This document shows positions 6,768 through 12,461 of a stretch of DNA of 12,461 nucleotides, in pieces. The notes below the pieces were generated by a model. It saw only the letters and a list, made by a program, of their open reading frames with translations, ran no database searches and was not told the DNA's origin. This DNA comes from an uncultured Clostridia bacterium. Lineage in GTDB: Bacteria; Bacillota_A; Clostridia; Oscillospirales; Oscillospiraceae. Position 1 is the first letter of the stretch. Every line of letters starts with the position of its first letter. Location: NCBI GenBank assembly GCA_947167435.1, contig CAMVIC010000022.1:1-12461 (forward strand), written 5' to 3'. Made by a program: the position numbers and the translations under genes.

Positions 6768-7811
6768 ATGAAAGCGACAAAACACGTTATCGGCTCTCTG
6801 GAAAAATGCTATGCACTCGGCACCTTCCGCTATGACGGGACTGAGCATCTCGTGGCAGCCGCGGAAAAACACAATCCCTGCTTCAGCTTCACCCTGGCGG
6901 GTGAGTTCTGCGACACTCTTTGGGAGGGCCCCGGCGGTGTGATGACGGTGTGTCAGGTGCCCGGCCAGCCCATCCTTATGGCGACCCAGAAGTTCTATTC
7001 GCCCAACGATTCTGCCGAAGCGAAGATCGTATACTACCGCAGGATCGACGGCGTGTGGACCTGCGAGCTGCTCTGCGAGCTGCCTTTTGTGCATCGCTTC
7101 GGTGTGCTGGAGCGCGGCGGGCGCCGCTACCTCATCGCCTGCACGCTGAAATCCGCTCACGCCTTCAAGAACGACTGGACCTGCCCAGGCCGGATCTGGA
7201 CAGCTCCGTTCCCCGAAGACATCACGCAGTATAACGCCGGAAATCCCCTCAGCCTGACTCCGCTGCTGAGCGGTCTCTATAAGAATCACGGCTTTGAGAT
7301 CTGCCGCGACGAGGCGGGAACCTTTGCCATGGTCGCCTGCGAGAACGGCGTATACAAGGTCGTACCGCCGGCCGAACCCGACGGCGCGTGGAGCACGGAG
7401 CTGCTGCTGGACATGCCGTCCAGCGATATCCTCTACCTTGACTTCGACGGCGACGGCGAACGCGAACTGCTGGTGCTCTCTCCCTTCCACGGTGACACGC
7501 TCACCGTCCACAAGAAGATCGACGGCACTTTCAGGGAAGTTTATCGTCACCCGAAACAGCTGCCCTTCCTGCACGCCATCTGGGGTGCGGAGATCGGCGG
7601 ACGCGTCTGCGGCTTCATCGGCAACCGGGAGGGAGACCGGGACCTTCTTGCCATCTACTGGAACGGCAGTCAGTATGTATACGACATCCTCGATCAGGGT
7701 GCGGGCGCGGCCAACGTGATGCACTTTTGCCTCAACGGCGAGGATTGTCTGCTGGCGGCCAACCGGGAGACCGATGAGATTGCCATCTATACCCTGGATA
7801 TGGAGGGCTGA
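6768..7811 (+). CDS. FG-GAP/VCBS-like predicted beta-propeller protein, function unknown
   Basis: I do not recognise a named family for this 347-residue protein. What can be seen is a series of roughly 50-residue units rich in short hydrophobic strands (for example YLIACTL, FAMVACENGVYKV, ELLVLSPF, DLLAIYWNG, CLLAANRETDEIAIYTL), which suggests a beta-propeller of about seven blades. One unit contains DFDGDGERELLV (D225-V236), the calcium-binding type of loop found in FG-GAP/VCBS repeats. There is no signal peptide or membrane segment, so it should stay in the cytosol, unlike many FG-GAP proteins. Its stop codon is two bases before the flavoenzyme start, and the ribosome binding site of that gene lies inside its last codons, so the two are probably translationally coupled. 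It may be an enzyme or a sensor/scaffold acting with the flavoenzyme. This is inference from position only. Confidence 0.75.
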   Translation: MKATKHVIGSLEKCYALGTFRYDGTEHLVAAAEKHNPCFSFTLAGEFCDTLWEGPGGVMTVCQVPGQPILMATQKFYSPNDSAEAKIVYYRRIDGVWTCELLCELPFVHRFGVLERGGRRYLIACTLKSAHAFKNDWTCPGRIWTAPFPEDITQYNAGNPLSLTPLLSGLYKNHGFEICRDEAGTFAMVACENGVYKVVPPAEPDGAWSTELLLDMPSSDILYLDFDGDGERELLVLSPFHGDTLTVHKKIDGTFREVYRHPKQLPFLHAIWGAEIGGRVCGFIGNREGDRDLLAIYWNGSQYVYDILDQGAGAANVMHFCLNGEDCLLAANRETDEIAIYTLDMEG

Positions 7812-7813
7812 TT

Positions 7814-9760
7814 ATGGAACGCAAATATCCCAATCTCTGCAAACCCATCCGGATCGGCAACGTGTGGTATCGCAACCGCATGTTCTCCACCCCCATGGGC
7901 GGCACCGACATTGAAAACGACGGCTGCATCGGCCCCAAGTCCAAGGCCTTTTACGAATACCGGGCCAAGGGCGGCGCGGCGGCGGTCACCGTCAGCGAGC
8001 TGATGGTCCACCCGGCCACCGACGGCAGCCACGCCTATCACCTGGACGAGAGCATCCTGAACTCCCTGGCCAAGGCTACCTATACCGCCGACGCCATCCG
8101 CCGCCACGGCGCCGTGCCCAGCATCGAGCTGAGCCACTCCGGCATGTTCGCCGGCACCTACATGACCGACAAGACCAAGCAGCATGGCCTGGCCCAGTGG
8201 TCGGCAGACGACGGCGTGAGAGCTGACGGCGTGCCTTACAAGGCCCTGACGAAAGAGATGATCGACGAGATCGTGGCGGCCTACGGCCACGTGGCCGGCC
8301 TGTGCAAGCGGGCGGGCTTTGAGATGATCATGGTCCACGCGGGCCACGGCTGGCTCCTGAACCAGTTTCTCTCCCCCATGTTCAACCACCGCACCGACGA
8401 ATACGGCGGCTCCACCGAGAACCGCTGCCGCCTTGCCATCCGGGTGTTGCAGGCCATCCGGGCCGCGGTGGGACCGGGCTTCCCCATCGAGCTGCGCCTG
8501 AGCGGCGCGGAGTTTGTCCCCGAGGGCTATGACCTGGACGAGGGCGTACGTATCGCCAAAACCCTTGAACCCTATATCGACCTGCTGCACGTGACCGCGG
8601 GCACCTATCAGCGCACCTTCGGCATCACCCACCCCAGCATGTTCGAGGCCCACGGCCGGAACGTGTATCTCGCGGCGGAGATCAAAAAGCACGTCTCCGT
8701 CCCCGTGGCCACCATCGGCGGCCTGTCCGACCCGGAGCAGATGGAAGAGATCATCGCCTCGGGCAAGGCGGACGTCGTCTATATGGGCCGCCAGCTGCTG
8801 GCCGACCCCTTCCTGCCCCAGAAGGTTATGGAAAACCGGGACGAGGAGATCGTCCACTGCATGCGCTGCTTTGTCTGTATGTCCGAGCGGGCGGCAACCG
8901 GTACCCGGCGCTGCGCCATCAACCCCGTCATCGGCCGGGAGGACGAGGGCATGGAGATTGCACCCGCTCCCGTCAGAAAACGGGTGCTGATTGCGGGCGG
9001 CGGCCCCGGCGGCCTTTGGGCCGCCTATACGGCTGCGCGCCGCGGCCACGACGTGCTCCTGTGCGAGAAGGAGGACGAGGTGGGCGGCATTCTCAAGAGC
9101 GAGCAGGTGCTGCCCTTCAAGCAGGAGATGTACCGTCTCGGCGCCACCTATCGTCTGCTGGCTGAGCGGGCCGGGGCCAAGATTGTCACCGGACAGGAGG
9201 TCACCAAGGCCTTTGCGGAAAGCTACCGGCCCGACGCGCTGATCATCGCCGTGGGCTCCTCTCCCCTGCGCCCGCCGATTCCCGGCCTGGACGGGGAAAA
9301 CGTGATTCTGGTCAACGACCAGTACAAGCACGAAAAGCCCATCACCGACAGCGTGGTGGTCTTCGGCGGCGGCATCTCCGGCGTGGAATGCGCCATCCAC
9401 ATGGGCATGGAAGGCCGGCAGGTGCACCTGGTGGAGATGCGCGACGACGTGGCTCTGGACTCCGTCATCCGCCAGCGGCCGCTGCTGCTGGAAAAGCTCA
9501 ATAAGCTCTGCACCGTGCACACCGGCTATAAGGGCCTGGAGGTAACCAAAGAGGGCATCTGGTGCGAGACGAAGGAAGGCGAAAAGGTGCTGGTCCCCGG
9601 CACCACGGTTATCTGCGCGCTGGGGCAGAGGCCCAACTGGAACACCGTGGAAGAGCTGCGCGACTGCGCGCCCTGGGTGCGCGTGATCGGCGACGCCAAC
9701 ACCGTGGGCACCATCACCAAAGCCACCTACCAGGGCCACCACGCGGCGCTGGATATCTAA
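7814..9760 (+). CDS. NADH:flavin oxidoreductase, old yellow enzyme / 2,4-dienoyl-CoA reductase class (FMN, FAD, 4Fe-4S)
   Basis: This 648-residue enzyme has three parts. Residues 1 to about 340 form the FMN-binding TIM barrel of old yellow enzymes, with the substrate-binding histidine pair H175 and H178 (HAGHG) followed by NQFLSP and HRTDEYGGSTENR. A [4Fe-4S] motif has C349, C352, C355 and C367, with the spacing of trimethylamine-dehydrogenase-like enzymes. The C-terminal half has a FAD dinucleotide fold with GGGPGG (395-400), a second NAD(P) fold with GGGISG (518-523), and a closing IGDANTVG FAD segment. The strand after the second fold ends in LVE, which favours NADH. Relatives reduce activated C=C bonds in dienoyl-CoAs, bile-acid intermediates (BaiCD/BaiH) or isoflavones (daidzein reductase). 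The substrate here is unknown. GGAGGG (7802-7807) within the preceding gene supplies its ribosome binding site. Confidence 0.92.
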   Translation: MERKYPNLCKPIRIGNVWYRNRMFSTPMGGTDIENDGCIGPKSKAFYEYRAKGGAAAVTVSELMVHPATDGSHAYHLDESILNSLAKATYTADAIRRHGAVPSIELSHSGMFAGTYMTDKTKQHGLAQWSADDGVRADGVPYKALTKEMIDEIVAAYGHVAGLCKRAGFEMIMVHAGHGWLLNQFLSPMFNHRTDEYGGSTENRCRLAIRVLQAIRAAVGPGFPIELRLSGAEFVPEGYDLDEGVRIAKTLEPYIDLLHVTAGTYQRTFGITHPSMFEAHGRNVYLAAEIKKHVSVPVATIGGLSDPEQMEEIIASGKADVVYMGRQLLADPFLPQKVMENRDEEIVHCMRCFVCMSERAATGTRRCAINPVIGREDEGMEIAPAPVRKRVLIAGGGPGGLWAAYTAARRGHDVLLCEKEDEVGGILKSEQVLPFKQEMYRLGATYRLLAERAGAKIVTGQEVTKAFAESYRPDALIIAVGSSPLRPPIPGLDGENVILVNDQYKHEKPITDSVVVFGGGISGVECAIHMGMEGRQVHLVEMRDDVALDSVIRQRPLLLEKLNKLCTVHTGYKGLEVTKEGIWCETKEGEKVLVPGTTVICALGQRPNWNTVEELRDCAPWVRVIGDANTVGTITKATYQGHHAALDI

Positions 9761-9769
9761 GTCATCCGG

Positions 9770-9802
9770 AAGGAGGCGCTTCACAGGAACGCGCCTCCTT
9801 TT
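9770..9802 (+). terminator. intrinsic terminator closing the transporter/flavoenzyme block
   Basis: AAGGAGGCGC (9770-9779) pairs perfectly with GCGCCTCCTT (9791-9800) around an 11-base loop, and the T run at 9799-9802 follows. It begins nine bases after the flavoenzyme stop codon. A second small hairpin (TGCTT at 9802-9806 with AAGCA at 9810-9814) follows directly. Confidence 0.85.
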
Positions 9803-9907
9803 GCTTCAAAAGCAGGATAGGGGACTGTGCCGGTCTGTATGGGCCGTATTCTTTCCCGAGTCAGGTTTTAAAGGATCTTTCAGTTCAGTAATCTCAGCGG
9901 CGGGCAC

Positions 9908-9989
9908 CCCGGGCGCGGCCTGTATTTTTCCCGGGCGTATTGACGCGTTTGGCCCGTACTGGTATAATTTTTTTGTTTGTTTTTCCCGG
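9908..9989 (+). repeat. short direct repeats flanking the aminotransferase promoter
   Basis: CCCGGGCG occurs at 9908-9915 and again at 9930-9937, 22 bp apart (about two helical turns), just upstream of the -35 box. The overlapping ten bases TTTTTCCCGG occur at 9925-9934 and again at 9980-9989 in the leader, so one copy lies on each side of the promoter. Such placement is what operators look like, but the repeats are short and GC-rich DNA makes CCCGGG common. The stretch from 9815 to 9907 shows nothing I can assign. Confidence 0.35.
9940..9968 (+). promoter_or_regulatory. sigma-A type promoter of the aminotransferase gene
   Basis: TTGACG (9940-9945) and TATAAT (9963-9968) are separated by 17 bp. 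TG at 9960-9961, one base before the -10 box, gives an extended -10. The start site should be near 9975, leaving a leader of roughly 55 bases before the ATG at 10030. This is the best promoter in the window and shows the aminotransferase is transcribed apart from the upstream block. Confidence 0.85.
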
Positions 9990-10029
9990 AACAGGGCTTT
10001 AGAGAGAGTATACAGAAAGAGGTAAGCAT

Positions 10030-11223
10030 ATGGACGTTAACGTCTCCCAGATGATGACCAAGCCGGATTTCCAGGCGGAGTTCCTGGCCGGCATTCTCAC
10101 CGCCAACGCCGACCCCAACATCGTCACCTTCGCCGGCGGCAACCCCAACGCGGAGTCCTTCCCCGTCAAGGCCATGGACGCGGCGGCTGACAAGGTTTTG
10201 AAGGAAAACGGCGTGATGGCGCTGCAGTACAGCGGCACCCAGGGCTATCTGCCCCTGCGCAGGTACATCGCGGAGCGCTACCGGAAGATGAACCTGGACA
10301 TCGACCCCTCCGAGATCATCATCACCAACGGCTCCCAGCAGGCCCTGGACCTGTTCTCCGCCGTGATGATCGACCCGGGCGACGGCGTCCTGGTGGAAAA
10401 CCCCACCTATCTTGCCGCCCTGCAGACCTTCCACCTGTATGACCCGGAGATTATCCCCGTGGAGCTGCGCGACGACGGCGTGGACGTGGAGCAGCTGGAG
10501 CAGGCCATCCGGGAGAAGAAGCCCCAGTTCATGTATCTGATCCCCAATTTCCAGAATCCCACCGGCCTGACCTATTCCGACGAGGTGCGGGAAAAGGCCG
10601 CGGCGGTGTTCCGCAACAGCAACGTAATCGTACTGGAGGACAACCCCTACGGCGAGCTGCGCTTTTCCGGCAAGGCCGGCCCCAGCCTCGCTGCCTACCT
10701 TGGCGAGCAGTGCGTGCTGCTGGGCACCTTCTCCAAGATCGTCTCCCCGGGCATGCGCATCGGCTGGATCGCCTGCAAGCAGAAGAAGATCATGGAGAAA
10801 ATGCTTGTCTACAAGGCCACCATGGACCTGCACACCAACATGTTCTGCCAGATGGTCCTCTTCCAGTTCCTCCAGGACAACGACCTGGACGAGCACATCG
10901 AGAAAACCCGCCTGCTCTACAAGCACAAGGCCGAGCATATGATCTCCTGCATCGAGAAGTACTTCCCCGCCGGCTGCAGCTGCACCCGGCCCGAGGGCGG
11001 CATGTTCCTCTGGGTCACCCTGCCCGATGGGCTCAAGGGTGTGGACGTGCAGCGCGCCGCCGTCAAGAAGGGCATCGCCGTCTGCGCGGGCGACCCCTTC
11101 TATGAAAACGAGCGGGAGGTGCCCCACATCCGCCTGAACTTCTCCAACGGCACCGACGAGGTCATCGACCGGGGCATGCACATCGTGGGCGATGTGATCC
11201 GCGAGCTGCTGGAAAACAGGTAA
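10030..11223 (+). CDS. PLP-dependent class I/II aminotransferase, LysN / 2-aminoadipate transaminase-like
   Basis: This 397-residue cytosolic enzyme belongs to PLP fold type I and swaps amino groups between an amino acid and a 2-oxo acid. The Schiff-base lysine is K236 in GTFSKIVSPGMRIGW. The PLP ring is held by D204 (LEDNPYGE) with Y207 and by N176 in NFQNPTG, and the carboxylate-binding arginine is R368 (PHIRLNFS). The opening NIVTFAGGNPNAESFP and ITNGSQQALDL match the LysN/aromatic-type group that also forms the C-terminal part of MocR regulators. No winged-helix domain is present here, so it is an enzyme and not a regulator. The ATG at 10030 follows AAAGAGGT (10016-10023). It has its own promoter and terminator, so it is monocistronic. 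Substrate could be 2-aminoadipate, aromatic, branched-chain or other amino acids. Confidence 0.92.
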   Translation: MDVNVSQMMTKPDFQAEFLAGILTANADPNIVTFAGGNPNAESFPVKAMDAAADKVLKENGVMALQYSGTQGYLPLRRYIAERYRKMNLDIDPSEIIITNGSQQALDLFSAVMIDPGDGVLVENPTYLAALQTFHLYDPEIIPVELRDDGVDVEQLEQAIREKKPQFMYLIPNFQNPTGLTYSDEVREKAAAVFRNSNVIVLEDNPYGELRFSGKAGPSLAAYLGEQCVLLGTFSKIVSPGMRIGWIACKQKKIMEKMLVYKATMDLHTNMFCQMVLFQFLQDNDLDEHIEKTRLLYKHKAEHMISCIEKYFPAGCSCTRPEGGMFLWVTLPDGLKGVDVQRAAVKKGIAVCAGDPFYENEREVPHIRLNFSNGTDEVIDRGMHIVGDVIRELLENR

Positions 11224-11235
11224 GCTCTTTTCTCC

Positions 11236-11282
11236 CATATAACCAAGCGCCCTGCCGAAACGGCAGGGCGCTTGGTTATATG
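11236..11282. terminator. bidirectional terminator, perfect 22-bp inverted repeat
   Basis: Bases 11236-11257 pair perfectly with 11261-11282 around an AAA loop. The core is CGCCCTGCCG with CGGCAGGGCG, extended outward by AAGCG/CGCTT and an AT-rich base that reads CATATAACC on either strand. It sits between two convergent genes (aminotransferase ending at 11223, mogA-like ending at 11295) and can serve both. There is no long T run outside the stem. The T-containing outer arm (CTTGGTTATATG) has to take that role. Confidence 0.85.
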
Positions 11283-11294
11283 AAATGGCTCGGC

Positions 11295-11804
11295 TCAATG
11301 GTGGTGATGTTCATGGCTGTGGTCGGTGGAGCCGTCGGCGCAGAGCATTTCCATTCCGTGCTTCAGCGCTTCCAGCACCGCGGCCAGGTTTTCCCGGGCG
11401 GCCTTCTCGCTGCCCGGCAGGTTCACAATCAGGGTTTTCCCCCGGATGCCCGCCGCGCTGCGGCTGAGGCAGCCCCGGGGCGTGATCTGCAGGCTGGCCC
11501 AGCGCATGGCCTCGGGGATGCCCCGGGTCTCCCGCTCGACGACGGCCAGGGTCGCCTCCGGCGTAATGTCCCGCTGAGAAAAGCCCGTGCCGCCGGTGGT
11601 CAGCACCAGGTTGATTTTCCTCTCGTCGGCGCAGGCGATCAGCTCGCCCTCGATCTGCGTCCGCTCATCCGGCAGGATACTGGTATAAACCACGTCAAAG
11701 CCCGCTTCCTCCAGCATGCCGCGGACCGCCGGGCCGCTGGTGTCCACCCGCTCGCCCCGGGCGCCCTTGTCGCTGACGGTGATAACCGCCGCTGTATATT
11801 TCAT
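11295..11804 (-). CDS. mogA: molybdopterin adenylyltransferase-like protein MogA/MoaB with His-rich tail
   Basis: This 169-residue cytosolic protein belongs to the MogA/MoaB family, which adenylylates molybdopterin before molybdenum insertion in cofactor synthesis. Residues 1-14 (MKYTAAVITVSDKG) form the first strand and loop. The hallmark TTGGTGFSQRDITPEAT covers 69-85, and NLPGS (128-132) closes the substrate site. The last nine residues, DHSHEHHHH, are a natural histidine-rich tail that could bind a metal ion. The ATG at 11804 is chosen because a strong GGAGGAGGA site stands six bases upstream. A longer open frame reaching back to 12356 would cross this site and the promoter region. It runs convergent to the aminotransferase and divergent from the helicase. 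No other molybdenum cofactor genes lie in the window. MogA and MoaB roles cannot be separated by eye. Confidence 0.9.
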   Translation of the reverse strand: MKYTAAVITVSDKGARGERVDTSGPAVRGMLEEAGFDVVYTSILPDERTQIEGELIACADERKINLVLTTGGTGFSQRDITPEATLAVVERETRGIPEAMRWASLQITPRGCLSRSAAGIRGKTLIVNLPGSEKAARENLAAVLEALKHGMEMLCADGSTDHSHEHHHH

Positions 11805-11810
11805 GTTTCG

Positions 11811-11819
11811 TCCTCCTCC
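11811..11819 (-). promoter_or_regulatory. ribosome binding site deciding the mogA start
   Basis: Read on the minus strand this is GGAGGAGGA, six bases before the ATG at 11804. It fixes the start of the mogA-like gene against the much longer upstream open frame. Confidence 0.8.
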
Positions 11820-11841
11820 GTGCGGTATTGATTGTGCTCTC

Positions 11842-11870
11842 ATTATACCGGTTTTTTCCATGCCGCACAA
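11842..11870 (-). promoter_or_regulatory. sigma-A type promoter of the mogA-like gene
   Basis: On the minus strand TTGTGC (11870-11865) and a perfect TATAAT (11847-11842) stand 17 bp apart. The start site would be near 11835, about 30 bases before the ATG at 11804. Confidence 0.75.
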
Positions 11871-11906
11871 GTCTTCCCGCGAAATCTGCCGGCATTTGGC
11901 GCGGGA

Positions 11907-11935
11907 TTGCCCTTTGGCGGAATCTGTGTTATAGT
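11907..11935 (+). promoter_or_regulatory. sigma-A type promoter of the Suv3-like helicase gene
   Basis: TTGCCC (11907-11912) and TATAGT (11930-11935) are separated by 17 bp. The start site would be near 11942, leaving a leader of about 25 bases to the ATG at 11967. It is divergent from the mogA promoter, with 36 bp between the two -35 boxes. The rest of the 11805-11966 gap shows no other gene. Confidence 0.65.
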
Positions 11936-11966
11936 ACCCGCAGTCTGTCTGAACTTGCGAGGAACC

Positions 11967-12461
11967 ATGAAACGAGAAGAGAAAACCGATCTGCTGGACC
12001 AGCAGCAGATTCTGCGGGAATACGGCCTGACCAAGGCCCTGATCCGCAAATATTTCCCCAAGCCCCGGGTAAAAACCGTCCGCAGCCGCCACGGGGCCCA
12101 CTGGACCATCGGCGTCTGGCCCCGGGAGCAGGTAGAGCAGATGCTCAGCCACCCGGAGGTGGCAAAGCTCCGGGCGGAGCGGCAGCAGCAGGAACAGCTG
12201 CAGCGGCAGATCCGGGAGATTGCCGCCATTTTCCGGGATTTCTCTCCGGAGTCCTACGTCCGCCAGGCAAGGACCCTCAAGCGCAGCTTCGTGCTGCACG
12301 TGGGGCCCACCAACAGCGGCAAGACCTACGACGCCATCGAGGACCTGAAAACCCACACCCCCGGAACCTATCTGAGCCCGCTGCGCCTGCTGGCCCTGGA
12401 GATGTTCGACAAAATCAACGCCGCCGGCATCCCCTGCAGCATGCTGACCGGGGAGGAGTCC
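11967..12461 (+). CDS. Suv3-like DExH/D-box RNA helicase, N-terminal part (cut by window edge)
   Basis: The frame from the ATG at 11967 stays open for 165 codons to the last base, so the gene continues beyond the window. Residues 108-165 match the first helicase motifs of the Suv3 family: Walker A GPTNSGKT (113-120) followed by YDAIEDL, motif Ia around YLSPLRLLALEMFDKINAAG, and the LTGEES segment at the end. Suv3 proteins unwind RNA with ATP, and the mitochondrial form works with RNA-degrading enzymes. Ahead of the helicase core lie a possible small nucleic-acid-binding domain (about residues 8-65, with EYGLTKALIRKYFPKP and HWTIGVWPREQVEQML) and a glutamine-rich, probably coiled-coil linker (about 70-95). 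The ribosome binding site is modest (GAGGA, 11958-11962). The promoter just upstream supports this start. Confidence 0.82.
   Translation, partial: MKREEKTDLLDQQQILREYGLTKALIRKYFPKPRVKTVRSRHGAHWTIGVWPREQVEQMLSHPEVAKLRAERQQQEQLQRQIREIAAIFRDFSPESYVRQARTLKRSFVLHVGPTNSGKTYDAIEDLKTHTPGTYLSPLRLLALEMFDKINAAGIPCSMLTGEES

Noticed and set aside
7787..9784. Open frame of 665 codons on the minus strand opposite the flavoenzyme gene
   Set aside because: Same antisense artefact: low-complexity glycine/alanine/valine/histidine-rich translation, no recognisable domain, opposite an intact well-conserved enzyme.
9801..10025. Small plus-strand open frame between the flavoenzyme and aminotransferase genes
   Set aside because: It begins in the terminator T run, runs through the promoter and leader, and has no ribosome binding site or recognisable sequence.
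11280..11831. Plus-strand open frame of 183 codons over the mogA-like gene
   Set aside because: It mirrors a gene with clear MogA motifs and starts inside the terminator hairpin.
11805..12356. N-terminal extension of the mogA-like frame to base 12356
   Set aside because: The extension crosses the promoter, the ribosome binding site and the helicase gene on the other strand. MogA proteins start at the equivalent of the ATG at 11804.

Overview
The window reads as chromosomal DNA of a GC-rich Gram-positive anaerobe, most likely a Clostridia/Oscillospirales-type (gut-associated) Firmicute. This is inference from several things: strong AGGAGG-type ribosome binding sites, sigma-A style promoters, intrinsic terminators, a dipeptide-type ABC transporter with an LDGGR signature familiar from Clostridia, a large FMN/FAD/Fe-S old-yellow-enzyme reductase, and a Suv3-like helicase. 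No mobile element, CRISPR array, tRNA or rRNA is visible.

Bases 1-9760 are one long plus-strand block. The last codons of an upstream gene may lie at the left edge. Then come a PfkB-family sugar kinase of the 2-keto-3-deoxygluconate (KDG) kinase type (50-1117), two dipeptide/oligopeptide-type permeases (1157-2128, 2163-3044), two ATPases (3068-4042, 4054-5013) and a family-5 solute-binding protein (5057-6670). After a hairpin follow a predicted cytosolic beta-propeller protein of unknown function (6768-7811) and, 2 bp later, a 648-residue NADH:flavin oxidoreductase of the 2,4-dienoyl-CoA reductase/old yellow enzyme class (7814-9760). An intrinsic terminator closes the block. The simplest reading is an import-and-metabolism operon: a binding protein and ABC importer bring in an organic solute, the kinase phosphorylates a sugar or sugar-acid part, and the flavoenzyme reduces an enoyl or enone part. 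The substrate cannot be read from the sequence.

Bases 9761-10029 hold the terminator, then a near-consensus promoter with an extended -10 flanked by short direct repeats. It drives a single PLP-dependent aminotransferase gene (10030-11223). A perfect 22-bp inverted repeat ends this gene and, from the other side, the convergent mogA/moaB-like molybdenum cofactor gene (11295-11804, minus strand), whose product has a natural histidine-rich tail.

A divergent promoter region (11805-11966) separates mogA from a Suv3-like DExH RNA helicase gene that runs off the right edge (11967 onward).

The most interesting points are the unassigned kinase/importer/propeller/flavoenzyme combination, the intercistronic hairpin with high-expression codon bias on the binding-protein gene, the asymmetric ATPase pair, and the bacterial Suv3-like helicase.
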